Assembly: GCA_037974665.1 (NCBI GenBank)
Contig: CM075767.1
Coordinates: forward strand, 88,500,644 to 88,564,643
Origin: Ehretia macrophylla
Taxonomy: Eukaryota; Streptophyta; Magnoliopsida; Boraginales; Ehretiaceae
Length of the DNA: 64,000 bases
Reading direction: 5' to 3'
The notes below the pieces were generated by a model. It saw only the letters and a list, made by a program, of their open reading frames with translations, ran no database searches and was not told the origin of the DNA. Both the position numbers and the translations under genes were made by a program. Positions within the stretch are counted from its first letter, which is position 1; every line of letters begins with the position of its first letter. Below, one piece after another: positions 23,124 through 35,898 of the stretch.

Positions 23124-23136
23124 TCCTCCCCTCCTT
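23124..23136 (-). other. Polypurine tract of the chromovirus
   Basis: The - strand reads AAGGAGGGGAGGA and abuts the LTR start TGTGAGG. It primes plus-strand DNA synthesis in LTR retrotransposons. Upstream on the - strand is TTTCGGGACGAAATT, typical of Del/Tekay elements. Confidence 0.88.
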
Positions 23137-23157
23137 AAAATAATTTCGTCCCGAAAT

Positions 23158-24699
23158 TCAATCATTACCTTGAAATAAAGCTGGATATTGCTGCTCCATC
23201 TGGTCTCGCCTTTCCCACGTTGCTTCTTCAACTCCATGATGATCCCACAGCACTTTCACCATTGGTATAGTTCTGTTGCGAAACTCCTGATCCTGCTGGT
23301 CTAGGATCCGAATGGGCTTCTCCTCGTAAGACAAGTTCTCCTGAAGCTGCAACTGTTCTGGCTGCAAGATATGCAACGGATCAGGACAATACTTCCGCAG
23401 CATCGAAACATGAAAGACGTCATGAATATTGGAGAGGTTCTGGGGTAATACTAGGCGATACGCCAATTTACCAACCTTCTCAACTAACTCAAATGGTCCT
23501 ACAAACCTCGGGCTCAACTTTCCACCCTTGCCGTGTTTAATCAGTCCCCTCCGGGGTGATATCTTCAAGAACACCTTGTCGCCAACCTCGAACTCGAGAC
23601 TCCGTCTCCGTCGGTCTACATAACTCTTCTGCCTGCTCTGGGCGGTAAGCATCCATTTCCGGATGAAGTGGATATTGTCAACAGTCTTCATCAATTCAGG
23701 TAAAAGGGTCAGGTCAAAAGTCTTCGTCTCACCTACTTCATCCCAGTAAATTGGGGATCGACACTTACGTCCATACAACGCCTCAAATGGGGCCATCCCG
23801 ATAGTGGCCTGATAACTATTATTTTAAGGGAACTCCACTAGAGATAGATATTTCTCCCAACCTTTTTCGAAATCCAAAACACACGCCCTCAGCATATCCT
23901 CCAGAATTTGAATAGTTCTCTCCAATTGTCCGTCAGTCTGAGGGTGATAAGCCGTGCTGAAACTCAACTTCGTTCCCAAAGCTTCTTGCAATCTCTTCCT
24001 AAATCGGGAAGTAAAACGAGGATCCCTATCCGATACAATACTCACAGGTATCCCGTGCAATCTTACAATCTCTGCTACATACATATCTCCCAATTTCTCA
24101 GGACTATCCTCCTTGTTCATTGGTAAAAAGTGCGCCGACTTAGTCAATCTATCCACTATGACCCAAACGGCGTCATGACCCTTTTGTGATCTGGGCAGGT
24201 CCATAACAAAATCCATAGTGATATGTTCCCATTTCCATTGAGGAATCTCCAACGGCTGAAGTAAACCTGCAGGTCGCTGATGTTCTGCTTTGACTCTTTG
24301 GCAAGTCAAACACCGTGCCACAAACTCCGCAATTTCTCTTTTCATGTTATTCCACCAATAGTGTTGCTTCAAATCCCGGTACATCTTTGTTTCGCCAGGG
24401 TGAATAGTATATCTTGAATTATGGGCTTCCTCAAGAATCTTCTTTTTCAACTCTGGCTCATTGGGAATACAAATATGGTTCCTAAAGCTCTAAATACCAT
24501 TGTCATGAAACTTGAAATCCACGTTGCTTTCTTTAATCTTTTGAAACTGTTGGTCCTTCTGTTGAGCCTCTTGTAACTCAGACAACAAGGTGGATTGAAC
24601 TTGTGTAGTGGCAAAAAGTAACCCTTTCTGAGTCAATTGTGGTTTCCACAAAAATGCTTCCTCCAACAACTCCTGCACCTTGACTTCCAGTTTCACCAT
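23158..24699 (-). pseudogene. pol: Integrase with C-terminal chromodomain (broken)
   Basis: Integrase inserts the cDNA into the host genome. In the open stretch 24450-23824 the zinc-binding residues H10, H17, C47 and C50 and the catalytic triad D80, D141, E177 (35 residues between the last two) are all visible. The open stretch 23796-23158 starts APFEALYGRKCRSP, has the GPF motif, then a chromodomain-like end (VLWDHHGVEEATWE). Such domains direct integration to certain heterochromatin. All stretches share one frame but are separated by a TAG at 24490 and a TAA at 23824. Catalytic residues are kept although the frame is not. Confidence 0.9.
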
Positions 24700-25209
24700 G
24701 CTTGCTTTTCAGCTTAAGGCATCTGCAACTACATTTGCTTTACCGGGCACATAATTGATTGTGCAGTTATAATAATCCAAAAGCTCCATCCACCGCCTGT
24801 GCCTCATATTCAACTCTTTTTGAGAGAACAAGTATTTCAAGCTCTTATGATCAGTAAATACCTCAAACTTGTTACCCCACAGATAATGTCTCCATTTCTT
24901 GAGTGCAAACACAATAGCCGCTAACTCCAAATCATGCGTCGGGTAATTCAATTCATACGGCTTTGGTTTCCTAGAAGCATATGCAATCATCCTTCCATTT
25001 TGCATCAACACACAACCCAATCCTTCTTTCGAAGCATCGCTATAGATGACAAAACCTTGACTCCCTTCAGGCAATGCAAGAACAGGTGCGGTAGTCAATC
25101 TTTTCTTCAATTCTTGGAAGCTGTTCTCACACTTATCATCCCACACGAACTTTGTTTTCTTTTGAGTGAGCTTTGTAAGTGGTCCTGCAATCTTAGAGAA
25201 ATCTTTCAC
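24700..25209 (-). pseudogene. pol: RNase H domain of pol (broken at its end)
   Basis: RNase H removes the RNA template during reverse transcription. Visible motifs are YSDAS (D58 of the open stretch), DLELAA, TDHKSL and VVADALS, which hold the four catalytic acidic residues. The stretch ends in TGA at 24709, just after ADALS, where related elements have arginine; CGA to TGA would explain it. Confidence 0.9.
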
Positions 25210-26268
25210 GAATTTCCGATAATAGCCGGCTAGACCAAGGAAACTCTAAACCTCTGTAACATTCTCCGGCTTCTTCCAAGACATCACTGCATCTATCTTT
25301 GCTGGATCCACCGATATTCCCTCTTGGGATATAATATGCCCCAAAAATGCAATCTGCTGCAACCAAAATTCGCACTTGCTAAACTTTGCATACAATTGAT
25401 GCTCTCAAAGTTTCTGCAGTACCAACCGCAGATGTTGCTCATGCTCCATCTCAGATTTCGAGTATACCAAAATATCATCAATGAAGATCACCACAAATTG
25501 GTCCAAGTAGGGTTGAAACACCCTGTGCATCAAATCCATAAAAGCTGCAGGGGCATTGGTTAGTCCAAAAGGCATCACCACATATTCATAATGCCCATAT
25601 CTCGTCCTGAAAGCCGTTTTAGGCACATCCTCCTTTTTGATCCGCAACTGATAATACCCTTGCCTCAAGTCGAGTTTCGAATACACTTTGGCTCCTTGCA
25701 GTTGATCAAACAGCTCGTCGATCGGGGGAAGTGGGTATTTATTCTTGACAGTCACTTGGTTTAGTCCTCGGTAATCAATGCATAGCCTCAACGTTCTGTC
25801 TTTCTTCTTTACAAATAGAACTGGCGCACCCCACGGTGAAGAACTCGGTTGAACAAACCCTTTCTTCAACAATCCTTGCAGTTGGTCCTTCAATTCTTGT
25901 AGCTCAACCGGTGCCATACGATAGGGAGCTTTAGATATCGGCTGGGCGCCAGGCAGTAACTCAATAACAAACTCGATCTCCCGATTTAGGGGTAAACCAG
26001 GTAATTCTTCTAGAAACATATCTGCATAGTCTTTGATCACAGGCATCTCCTCCAACTTAGCTTTGTCCGACGGCTTGTTGATGAGGTAAGCTAAGTATCC
26101 GCTGCACCCTTTCCTCAAGGACTTCACTACTTTCGTAGATGAAATGATGGAACTCCCGGTGAAATCTCTTCGACCCATTACCTCCAGTATTGGTTGACCA
26201 GGTACCCGAAACGTTATAATCTTCGACGGGCAGTCTTGTTGGACATGATGTTTTGCCAGCCAGTCCAT
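25210..26268 (-). pseudogene. pol: Reverse transcriptase domain of pol (broken)
   Basis: Copies element RNA into DNA. The open stretch 26268-25405 has the KAPYRMAP motif, [31 protein letters not shown] and the catalytic FIDD (25474-25485), in the usual order. A TGA at 25405 (in [16 protein letters not shown]) and a TAG near 25246 ([19 protein letters not shown]) interrupt the connection region in the same frame; both fit C-to-T changes in CGA and CAG codons. Upstream it begins GMDWLAKHH, which belongs to the end of the protease domain. Confidence 0.93.
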
Positions 26269-26281
26269 CCCTAAAATGACC

Positions 26282-26638
26282 TCATATTCTCAAAAAAGGT
26301 AATACAATAAGATTGGCTGAAAATTCCCTATCCTTAATTTGGATTTTACATGCTTTACAAGCTGAGCTAGTTACAAGTTTAGAACCCATTGGAGTACCAA
26401 CTTCTACTTCATATGGCAAACATACAACTTTTAGTTTCACACGTTCTGCAAATAAGGGAGTAATAAATGAATGAGTAGCACCCGGATCAATTAGCACCCT
26501 AACGGGATGATTCAGTATGAAGAATATACCTTCAACAACAACGGTCTCATTTGGACTCTCCTCGCACTCGATAGCATAGGCTCGAGCCTGAACTCTAGGA
26601 ACTGGAGTCTTGCCTCTACCTGCTGGTTTACCCTGATT
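26282..26638 (-). pseudogene. pol: Aspartic protease domain of gag-pol (frameshifted at its end)
   Basis: Processes the polyprotein. The active-site motif is DPGATHSFI (from 26488), with P where many retroviral proteases have S or T; this variant is common in plant Ty3/gypsy elements. The frame is that of gag. It is lost near 26283, just before the conserved ILGMDW motif, which is in the reverse transcriptase frame; a small deletion is the simplest cause. Confidence 0.85.
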
Positions 26639-26641
26639 CTA

Positions 26642-27670
26642 CCCTACCTGCCGTTTAGGGCAATCCTTGATCTGATGTTGATCATTGCCACATCTCATAC
26701 ATCGTCCTGACTTCCTCCAACAATGGGCCTCGGTATGCCCCTTCCTGTCACAATAAGAACAGCTGACGGACTGAGTAGCAGGTGAACTACCTGTGGATCC
26801 GCGGGCGGAAGAGGCTGATGGCGCTTTCGTCGGGCCACGATTATTCACTAGTATGTTCTGGCTCTGGCCCTGATTACGACCCTCACTCTGGAATTTCCTC
26901 TGCTGACCTGGAGGCTGGTATGGTTTCTTGTTCGGCTGACTCGAATCGGCTCTATCTAGTTTCCTCTTCTAAACTCGAGAGGCAGCAGCAAAGAAAGCAG
27001 AATAGGTATCGAAGTCATGAGAAGCCAACTGGTCCTGAATCTCTGGCCTCAATCCAGTAGTAAATTTCCACATCTTTGCCTCTGGAGTACTAACCATATA
27101 TTGAGCATAACGGGACAGTCGGTCAAAATGAGCCTCGTACTGGGCCACCATCATGTTACCCTGGGTCAAGTGCATGAATTCCTCAATTCGCCTCTGCCTG
27201 GAAACTGCAGGTACATATTTCTCTTTGAATGCCTTAACGAAATTACCCCACAAGCGAGGTGTCTGATCAGTCTCCCACAGTGCCTTTACAGTGTACCACC
27301 AATGCTCGGCATCCGCGTGCAACAGAAACACACCAAACTCCACCTTTTCTTCATCAGTATAATCAAGTGGCCTGAAAATGTTCTCGATCTCGGACAGCCA
27401 AGTCTCTGCTTTGTCATCATCAGCTTCCCCGTGGAATTTAGACGGGCGAAAGTCAAGGAACTACCTCATTCTGCTATGCCTCCCATGGTTACCCTTATTC
27501 CTATTGTTGTTGGCCTCACGTGCATCTTGACGCTCCATCACTCGTGATACACGATCCATGGCATTTTCCATCATGTTAAACATAGCTATATCGGGATTAG
27601 TTTGATAGGCATCTCTGGTCTCTTGGGGTTCACCGCTCCTATTAGTAGTACGGGTGCTAGGGCCAACCAT
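26642..27670 (-). pseudogene. gag: gag (capsid and nucleocapsid), broken by stops
   Basis: Starts at ATG 27670-27668 (KMVGP...). The capsid stretch has HADAEHWWYTVK and YEAHFDRLSRYA, typical of plant Ty3/gypsy gag. Two zinc knuckles of the form CX2CX4HX4C lie at 26660-26761, the nucleocapsid RNA-binding motif. Stop codons TAG at 27461, 26969 and 26639 interrupt a single frame that continues into the protease. Confidence 0.9.
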
Positions 27671-27911
27671 CTTAGGCACAGATTACGATGCACAACTTAT
27701 TGAAATATGACAATTAAGAATTTAATGCATAAGGTATGCAACATAATATAGATGCAATTCTAGAAACAATTAAGGCATGTTAATCACTTAAGCACATAGA
27801 ACATAGAAGGCACATTTAACATTATCACACAATAACATATAAACAAGTCATCCTAATTATCTTAGGGCTCTACCCATGGTCCGAGAGTTAAACCCGGCTT
27901 AAGCAATCTAA

Positions 27912-27923
27912 GCTCTGATACCA
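27912..27923 (-). other. Primer-binding site of the chromovirus (initiator tRNA-Met type)
   Basis: The - strand reads TGGTATCAGAGC, 14 bases downstream of the 5' LTR end. Initiator tRNA-Met primes minus-strand synthesis in many plant LTR elements. Confidence 0.88.
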
Positions 27924-27937
27924 TTCTAATTCTAAGG

Positions 27938-30900
27938 TGTCACGCCCCAACCCGGCCTATAAGGTTAGATTAGGGTGTGATCTAAATGTTCAGGACATGT
28001 CACATACTTAATCGTTTATGAAGATTTAACACTTATCGTTTTAATATAAACTCCAAAATTTTTCGAAAAAACTGGCAACATAACGGTTGTAATTGGGCTC
28101 TTTGGTTTGGCCTAATTCTCTAAACATCTCAAATTTCTTTGATCTCAATTTCATTTCCAACTAGGATTACCATTTAACATCAATTGAAACGCCTATTGGT
28201 TATCTCGATGTCTCGTTTGATTTATAACCTAGCATGATACTATTGTCTCGTTTGTTTGTTTATCCTCGTTGCAAAAGTACCTGTTGATCTTAGCTTAATA
28301 GCGAGTACCTGTTTAAGATTGGATAAGTTCATTTACTTAGTCTTTAACTAATACGTCATAACCTATGACAGATACTAGCGGTAATAATAGCAAAAACGAT
28401 CATAGTAGGTCTAGCATCAGTCTACTTAATACCAGTACAAACAAAAATTAGACCCCAAATTACAACGGGGGTCTTTTACATTAGAAATACCAAGCAACAT
28501 AAAAGAAATAGTCTTCAAGTAGCACAGAGTTCACACGTAGCCACAATCACGCAAAGCAAACAAGACAGGCAATCACTCCAAGGATTCATCGTTAGGCACA
28601 CCGACCTCGGGTACCTGTTCTGGATCTTCTTCACCTGAGATGATAAAAGAGGATGAGTCCTTATGAACTCAGCGAGGGGGAAACTCGAAATAGGTTTTGA
28701 AACTCATTTTCCGGTTCAACTTATGAAAATCATTTTTGCAAGCATGAATATAACAATAATATAAGGTAAAGGAACAAAAATACCAGTCTTTCCTCCCCGA
28801 GGTTCTCTAGGAACCAAGCGAGAGTACTTACACACATAGTAAAAAGGATACAGTGAGCTTTTTCTCTCAGATCAGTTCCAGAATCAGTTGTTGCAACCGA
28901 CTTCAAATCATCCCCCAAACACGCCAGGTGGATATACTCCGGATGTACCCCGAAATCCTACGACCCAACTCTCCGAGGAAGTCTAGCACCCAAGCGAGAG
29001 AGGGAATGGGACCATGATAGTCACGGGTACACCGGCAAGCCCGATGCCGCCCGGTGTGTGTGATCGCTACCATGCCGAAATGAAAGGTTGCAACCTTGTA
29101 TGCAATGCACATTTATGACATGTAATATATCACATTAGGAGGACAACAAAGTAAGTTGCCTCCGAACAGTCATAAGATTGCACATTGACAATTAACAAGC
29201 AGGGCACGATAAGACAAGTAATTTTTCACTTGAAAGGCATATAGAGTTATATGAACATTAAACGGACAGCCATGTAACGAACATAAAACAAGTCATATAA
29301 CTCAATTCAAAGTCCACGTTATAAATTAATAAGGTTATATAACATGCAACAATAGCTACGTGGGCTCGAATGCTAGAAAAGCCTATTTGTCAACATGCAA
29401 CGATCAAAATCACCTTTAGGACTATAAAGGCATTTACGGGCAGCCTACTAAGCATATAATTCCACAAAATATCCAAATGATCAACACTTAGCAAGCCTAC
29501 CTAGTCATTAGGGCTTCCGTTTCATGCTTAACCGTGTGATTAAACCCTAAGTCAACTCAAAATCATTCTCAAGTCATGCATCATTTAATTCAAACATCCT
29601 CAAGTACTCAAAACAGTCCACACAACATCCCAACAGCACAATTCCAAGCAATTAATATCACAAGAGAGGTTACAACAATTTTCCAAGCATATAGCTAAGT
29701 GAAACCCTCACTGCAATAGGCCGTTTTCTCACAAACATTAAGACAAGAAAACAATCTCCAATTCTAGTGAATAAGAAGTCAAATTAAATCTTAAGAAGTT
29801 AACTAAAATCAGAAACAAACCATGCATCAATTGGAGTTCGGGATCATTAGATATAGCCAAAAAAGTGGGATAGCACAAAACTGTCCAGATTTGCACACTT
29901 TTCAGTAATTGACATTTTTGAGGTCCTTAGGGTCAGATTTAACCTTGGTCCATTTCTGACAAAAATGTCCAGAACTGAAAAATATAGCAGCACACAAAAT
30001 TTCATGTATTGTGGATATAATGTACTAAGTCAAATCTGGTTCGTTCCACAAGGTCAGTGCATCTGCCAAAACCTGCTTCATTTTTCTAGATTTCCAGATT
30101 TGGACACATTTTAAAGATTTGCTATTTTTAGGACCTTAGATTCAAACTTAGCTTTGGTCTATTTCTGAGAAAAATGTTCAAAACTGACAAAAATAGTCAC
30201 CTACCAATTTTCATGCATTTTCAACATCATTTTCCTAGCTAAACTTACCTCGAAACAAACTGGTCAGAGAGCTGTCAACAATCCGACTTCACCTATCATC
30301 ACTTTCAAGCCAAAATCTTGCCATGCATGGTTGTTTAAGCTTATGAATGAACATATAACTCAAGTACAGAAGCAAAGACATACATTTATGAGCATGCATG
30401 TGGATTTTTGAAGGATTTTCAAAAAGTTTTAGCCCTCACCTTAGCAATCAACTAAGAGGATGCACAAAAACTTGTTGAAGCAAACTTTTCTTCTTCTCCT
30501 TTGCCTAGCCAAGGTTCCAACTAGATTTTACCTATTTTTCCTAGCTTAGTGACCAAGCTCTTAGTACATGCATGAGGTTAGAACTAGAAGAAAAGAAATG
30601 GAAGCCAAGAAACTTACCTAGGGCCGAAATGAAAGTTCAAGGAGCAAGCATGTGAATTTTTCGCATCCTAGCTTGTTTGCTTGAGTTTCTTTGATTGTTG
30701 CTTGCCTTGATCAACTAAGGTGTGATGACGATAAGCTATGGAGGAAATAATATTCAGCTAGGGCCGAGAGAGAGAGAGGGAAAATGAGAGGGAGAGAGAG
30801 AAGTTGAGGAAGAAAGAGGAAATGACAAGAATATGACAAAGAGTGAAGCCTTTGCATTCTTCAAGCATGTGGTCAGCCTTGGGCCATTAAAAATCTGATT

Positions 30901-31542
30901 TTTGTGTCTTCAATGTGTGATTTTAAAATGCTAGAATGGGCAATGGTGGTTTGGTCGAACAAGGAGAGGAAATTGAGGTGGTTTTGGGCAATTTCTTTTT
31001 ATGCATTGATAAGTGTTTTTGTCATAACTTGTCTAAGCATGCATGATTAATTGAATAATTGTTCAAACCATGTGCAAAAGCCTTGGTATGGCCGGCCAAA
31101 GCATGTGCCAAATCTGAATTTTTGTCAGGTTTTGGATGTTATTTAATTATGTGTTGAAGGTGCAAAAAGAATAAATAATAAGGAATAAAGAATGTCTAGC
31201 TTTTTGTGTTATTTTGTCTTCTAGCGAGTTGAATTAAGATTATAATATTGATAGTGGATTTTGTAGGATTGTTTAATAGTCTAGTGCTTTGTGTAAGATG
31301 CTTTCTTGATTAGCATGAGGGCACGCTTTCCTAGGTCTAGGGCACGCACTACGAGGTAGGACACGAACTACGAGACGAACGCACGTTTTTCAAGTAAATG
31401 CACGCAATCCTAAATGAATGCACGTAATTCAATGCATGACACATATAATGAACACAATTCTTAAACCTGGGTCAAGGCATGCAAGTCTAGATTAGGGCAC
31501 ACGAAACAAGATATCGCATGCAAATCGGGGTCGGGCCTCACA
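27938..31542 (-). repeat. LTR of the chromovirus, 5' copy, 3605 bp
   Basis: TG...CA ends, colinear with the LTR at 19521-23123. It contains the hairpin TGAGTCCTTATGAACTCA (28654-28671), the GA-rich tract (30766-30802) and the CACG minisatellite (31318-31530). In its own direction the minisatellite comes first and the hairpin lies near the 3' end. Confidence 0.92.
31318..31530 (-). repeat. CACG minisatellite at the 5' edge of the 5' LTR
   Basis: About 12 imperfect copies of the 19-20 bp motif, closely matching those in the other LTR of the element. Confidence 0.75.
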
Positions 31543-31838
31543 CTGTGCCCCTTTTTGGATCCCAAAATCGAACGTTTTCATCAGTTTCAGGCCACTTTTC
31601 TTCTTTTGCTAAGTTTTTACATCCCAGATCGTACGTCGTGAGCTGTTAAAAGGACGACAACCTGACTCGCGGGACATTAGAGGGCCATACAACGTGTCGA
31701 TATCATGTCTTGCGAGGATGCTGCGTTGTTGAAACGGATGGGTTGTCGGTAAGCCCATTGGGCCTTTGGAATGGGCCATCTCTCTAGGCTGGGACTGCGA
31801 ACCGTTAACAGATAAAGGAATTGTGCCCTCAACATGAC

Positions 31839-31957
31839 GGGTGCGATGATACCATCACTAATGCACCGGATCCCATCAGAACTCTGAAGTTAAGCGTCCT
31901 TGGGCGAGAGTAGTACTAGGATGGGTGACCCCCTAGGAAGTCCTCGTGTAGTACCCC
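31839..31957 (+). rRNA. 5S rRNA gene, copy 24
   Basis: Changes: C10G, G17T, C47T, G60C, G97A, T112A, C114T. First gene after the chromovirus. Confidence 0.93.
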
Positions 31958-32516
31958 TTTTTCAATTTTTTTTGCCCTGGTTAGGGTTGGCAAGATACTT
32001 TATCCAACCAAATTTCTATTACCAAATCCCACGGAACATTGGGCAAGACAACTGCGCTTCACGTAGAGGCTGGGCTCGCAAACCGAGGGCGTAGGGCTTG
32101 TGACTAGGTCTCCGTCGCTCCGGTGCCCATAACTTTTGATCTGTAAAGAGTTACGCGGCGCACAACATACCGTTGCAAAGCTCTCTGAGAGCTCTACGAC
32201 GGGGGCAGCCAACTTGCTCGCTTTACCCCTTTTTGGAGCCCAAAATCGAACGTTTTCATCAGTTTCAGGCCACTTTTCTTCTTTTGCTCTGTTTTTCCAT
32301 CCCGGATCGTACGTCGTGAGCTGTTAAAAGGACGACAACCTGACTCGCAGGACATTAGAGGGCCCTACAATTTGTCAATATCACGTCATTCGAGGATGCT
32401 GCGTTGTTGAAGCGGATGGGTTGTCGTTAAGCCCATTGGTCCTTTTGAATGGGCCATCTCTCTAGGCTGGGACTGTAAACCGTTAACACATAAAGGAATT
32501 GTGCCCTCAACATGAC

Positions 32517-32635
32517 GGGTGCGATCGTACCAGCACTAATGCACCGTATCCCATCAGAACTGCGAAGTTAAGCGTGTTTGGGCAAGAGTAGTACTAGGAT
32601 GGGTGACCCCGTAGGAAGTCCTCGTGTTGCACCCC
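32517..32635 (+). rRNA. 5S rRNA gene, copy 25 (B2 sub-type)
   Basis: Changes: A11G, G31T, C46G, C61T, G68A, C95G, G97A. C95G with G97A is shared only with copy 29, four units away, as is the spacer variant GACCCGTAA / AACCCGTAA. Confidence 0.93.
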
Positions 32636-33192
32636 CTTTTCAATTTTTTTTCCCTGGTTAGGGTTGGCAAGATACTTTATCCACCAAATTTCTATTACCG
32701 AATTCCAAGGCACCTTGGGCAAGACAACTTCGTTTCACGTATAGGCTGGGCCCGCAAACCGAGGGTATAGGGCTTGTCACCAGGTCTCCGTCGCTCCGGT
32801 GCCCATAACTTTGGACCCGTAAAGAGTTATGCGGCGCACAACATACCGTTGCAAAGCTCTCTGAGAGCTCTACGACGGGGGCAGCTAGCTTGCTCGTTGT
32901 GCCCCTTTTTGGAGCCCAAAATCGAACGTTTTCATCAGTTTCAGGCCACTTTTCTTCTTTTGCTCAGTTTTTCCATCCCGGATCGTACGTCATGAGCTGT
33001 TAAAAGGACGACAACCAGACTCACGGGACATTAGAGGGCCCTACAACGTGTCGATATCACGTCTTGCGAGGATGCTGCGTTGTTGAAGCGGATGGGTTGT
33101 CGTTAAGCCCAATGGGCCTTTTAAATGGGCCATCTCTCTAGGCTGGGACTGTGAACCATTAACACATAAAGGAATTGTGCCCTCAACATGAC

Positions 33193-33311
33193 GGGTGCGA
33201 TTATACCAGCACTAATGCACCGGATCCCATCAGAACTCCGAAGTTAAGCGTGCTTGGGCGAGAGTAGTACTAGGATGGGTGACCCCTTGGGAAGTTCTCG
33301 TGTTGCACCCC
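33193..33311 (+). rRNA. 5S rRNA gene, copy 26
   Basis: Changes: C10T, C95T, C104T. Only three differences, all C-to-T. Confidence 0.96.
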
Positions 33312-33867
33312 TTTTTAAATTTTTTTTGCCCTGGTTAGGGTTGCCAAGATACTTTATCCACCGAATTTCTATTACCGAATCCCATGGAACATTGGGCAAG
33401 ACAACTTCGCTTCACGTAGAGGCTGGGCTCGCAAAGCGAGGGCGTAGGGCTTGTGACCAGGTCTCCGTCGCTCCGGTAACCATAACTTTTGTTCCGTAAG
33501 GAGTTACGCGGCGCACAGCATACCGTTGCAAAGCTCTCCGATAGCTCTAAGAAGGGGCCAGCCAGCTTGCTCGCTGTGCCTTTTTGGAGCCCAAAATCGA
33601 ACGTTTTCATCAGTTTCAGGCCACTTTTCTTCTTTTGCTATGTTTTTCCGTCCCGGATCGTACGTCGCGAGCTATTAAAAGGACGACAACCTTACTCGCG
33701 GGACATTAGGGGGCCCTACAACGCGTCGATATCACGTCTTGCGTCGATGCTGCGTTATTGAAGCGGATGGGTTGTCGTTAAGCCCATTAGGCCTTTTGAA
33801 TAGGCCATCTCTCTAGGTTGGGACTGTAAACCGTTAACACATAAAGGAATTATGCTCTCAACATGAC

Positions 33868-33986
33868 GGGTGCGATCATACCAACATAAATGCACCAGAA
33901 CCCATCAGAACTCCGAAGTTAAGCGTGCCTGGGCAAGAGTAGTACTAGAATGGGCGACCCCCTGGGAAGTCTTCGTGTTGCACCCC
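33868..33986 (+). rRNA. 5S rRNA gene, copy 27 (diverged)
   Basis: Changes: G17A, C20T, T21A, G30A, T33A, T62C, G68A, G82A, T88C, C105T. Probable pseudogene. Confidence 0.91.
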
Positions 33987-34544
33987 ATTTTCAATTTTTT
34001 TTGCCCTAGTTAGGGTTGCCAAGATACTTTATCCACCAAATTTCTATTACCGAATCCCACTGAACATTGGGCAAGACAACTTCGCTTCACGTAGAGGCTG
34101 GGCCCACAAACCGAGGTCGTAGGGTTTGTGACCAGGTCACTGTCGCTTCGGTGTCCATAACTTTTGATCCGTAAGGAGTTACGCGGCGCACAACATACCG
34201 TTGCAATGCTCTCTGAGAGCTCTAAGATGGGGGCAGCCAGCATGCTCGTTGTGCCCATTTTTGGAGCCCAAAATTGAACGTTTTCATCAGTTTCAGGCCA
34301 TTTTTCTTCTTCTGCTCTATTTTTCCGTCCCGGATCGTACGTCGTGAGTTGTTAAAAGGACGACAACCAGACTCACGGGACATTAGAGGGCCTTACAATG
34401 TGTCGATATCACGTCCTGCGAGGATGCTGCGTTGTTGAAGCGGATTGGTTGTCGTTAAGCCCTTTGGCCCCTTTGAATGGGCCATCTCTCTAGCCTGGGA
34501 CTGTGAACCGTTAGCACATAAAGGAATTGTAACCTCAACATGAC

Positions 34545-34663
34545 GGGTGCGATCATACCAGTACTAATGCATCGGATCCCATCAGAACTCCGAAGTTAAG
34601 CGTGCTTGGGTGAGAGTCGTACTAGGATAGGTGACCCCTTAGGAAGTCCTCGTGTTGCACCCC
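34545..34663 (+). rRNA. 5S rRNA gene, copy 28
   Basis: Changes: C18T, C28T, C67T, A74C, G85A, C95T, G97A. Confidence 0.93.
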
Positions 34664-35221
34664 CTTTTCAATTTTTTTTGCCTTGGTTAGGATTGCCAAG
34701 ATACTTTATCCACCAAATTTCTATTACCGAATCCCACGGAACATTGGGCAAGACAACTTCCCTTCACGTAGAGGCTGAGCTCGCAAACTGAGGGCGTAGG
34801 GCTTGTGACTAGGTCTCCGTCGCTCCGGTGCCCATAACTTTTGATTCGTAAGGAGTTACGCGGCTAACAGCATACCATTGGAAAGCTCTCTGAGAGCTCT
34901 ACGACGGGGGCAGCCAACTTGCTCGCTTCACCCCTTTTTGAAACCCAAATTTGAACGTTTTCATCAGTTTCGTGCCACTTTTTTTCTTTTGCGCTGTTTT
35001 TTCTTCTCGGATCGTGCGTCGTGAGCTGTTAAAAGGACAACAACCAAACTCACCGGACATTAAAGGGCCCTACAACGTGTCGATATCACGTCATGTGAGG
35101 ATGCTGCGTTGTTGAAGCGGATGGGTTGTCGTTAAACCCACTGGTCCTTTTGAAAGGGCCATCTCTCTAGGCTGGGACTGTGAACCGTTAACACATAAAG
35201 GAATTGTGCCCTCAAGATGAC

Positions 35222-35340
35222 GGGTGCGATCATACCAGCACTAATGCACCGCATCCCATTAGAACACCGAAGTTAAGCGTGTTTGGGCGAGAATAGTACT
35301 AGGATGGGTGACCCCGTAGGAAGTCCTCGTGTTGCACCCC
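35222..35340 (+). rRNA. 5S rRNA gene, copy 29 (B2 sub-type)
   Basis: Changes: G31C, C39T, T45A, C61T, G72A, C95G, G97A. See copy 25 for the shared pair C95G/G97A. Confidence 0.93.
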
Positions 35341-35898
35341 CCTTTTCAGTTTTTTTTCTCTGGTTAGGGTTGCCAAGATACTTTATCCAACAAATTTCTA
35401 TTACCGAATCCCATGGCACCTTGGGCAAGACAACTTCACTTCACGTATAGGCTGGGACCGTAAACCGAGGGCGTAGGGCTTGTGAACAAGTCTCCGTCAC
35501 TCCGGTGCCCATAACTTTGAACCCGTAAGGAGTTACGCGGTGCACAACATACCGTTGCAAAGCACTCTGGGAGCTCTACGACGGGGGCAGCTAGCTTGCT
35601 CATTGTGCCTCTTTTTGGAGCCCAAAATCGAACGTTTTCATCAGTTTCAGGCCACTTTTCTTCATTTGCTCTGTTTTTCCATACCGGATCGTACGTCATG
35701 AGCTGTTAAAAGGACGACAACCAGACTCGCGGGAAATTAGAGGGCCCTACAACATGTCGATATCATGTCTTGCGAGGATGCTGTGTTGTTGAAGCGGATG
35801 GGTTGTCGTTAAGCCCAATGGGCCTTTTGAATGGGCCATCTCTCTTGGCTGGGACTGTGAACCGTTAACACATAAAGGAATTGTGCTCTCAACATGTC

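Larger units (their letters stand above)
19082..31542 (-). mobile_element. Ty3/gypsy chromovirus (Tekay/Del type), complex three-LTR copy, 12.46 kb
   Basis: The element lies on the - strand between perfect duplications CTGTG (19077-19081 and 31543-31547). Along the - strand the order is: 5' LTR (31542-27938), primer-binding site, gag, protease, reverse transcriptase, RNase H, integrase with chromodomain, polypurine tract, LTR (23123-19521), then a second leader fragment with its own primer-binding site (19520-19181) and a deleted third LTR (19175-19082). Domain order (integrase last), chromodomain, GGGACGAAATT motif before the polypurine tract and 3.6-kb LTRs fit Tekay/Del. The coding region is broken by at least eight in-frame stops and one frameshift, so this copy is not autonomous. 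Confidence 0.93.

Noticed and set aside
27912..27923. tRNA gene
   Set aside because: Only 12 bases match a tRNA 3' end; its place next to an LTR makes it a primer-binding site.
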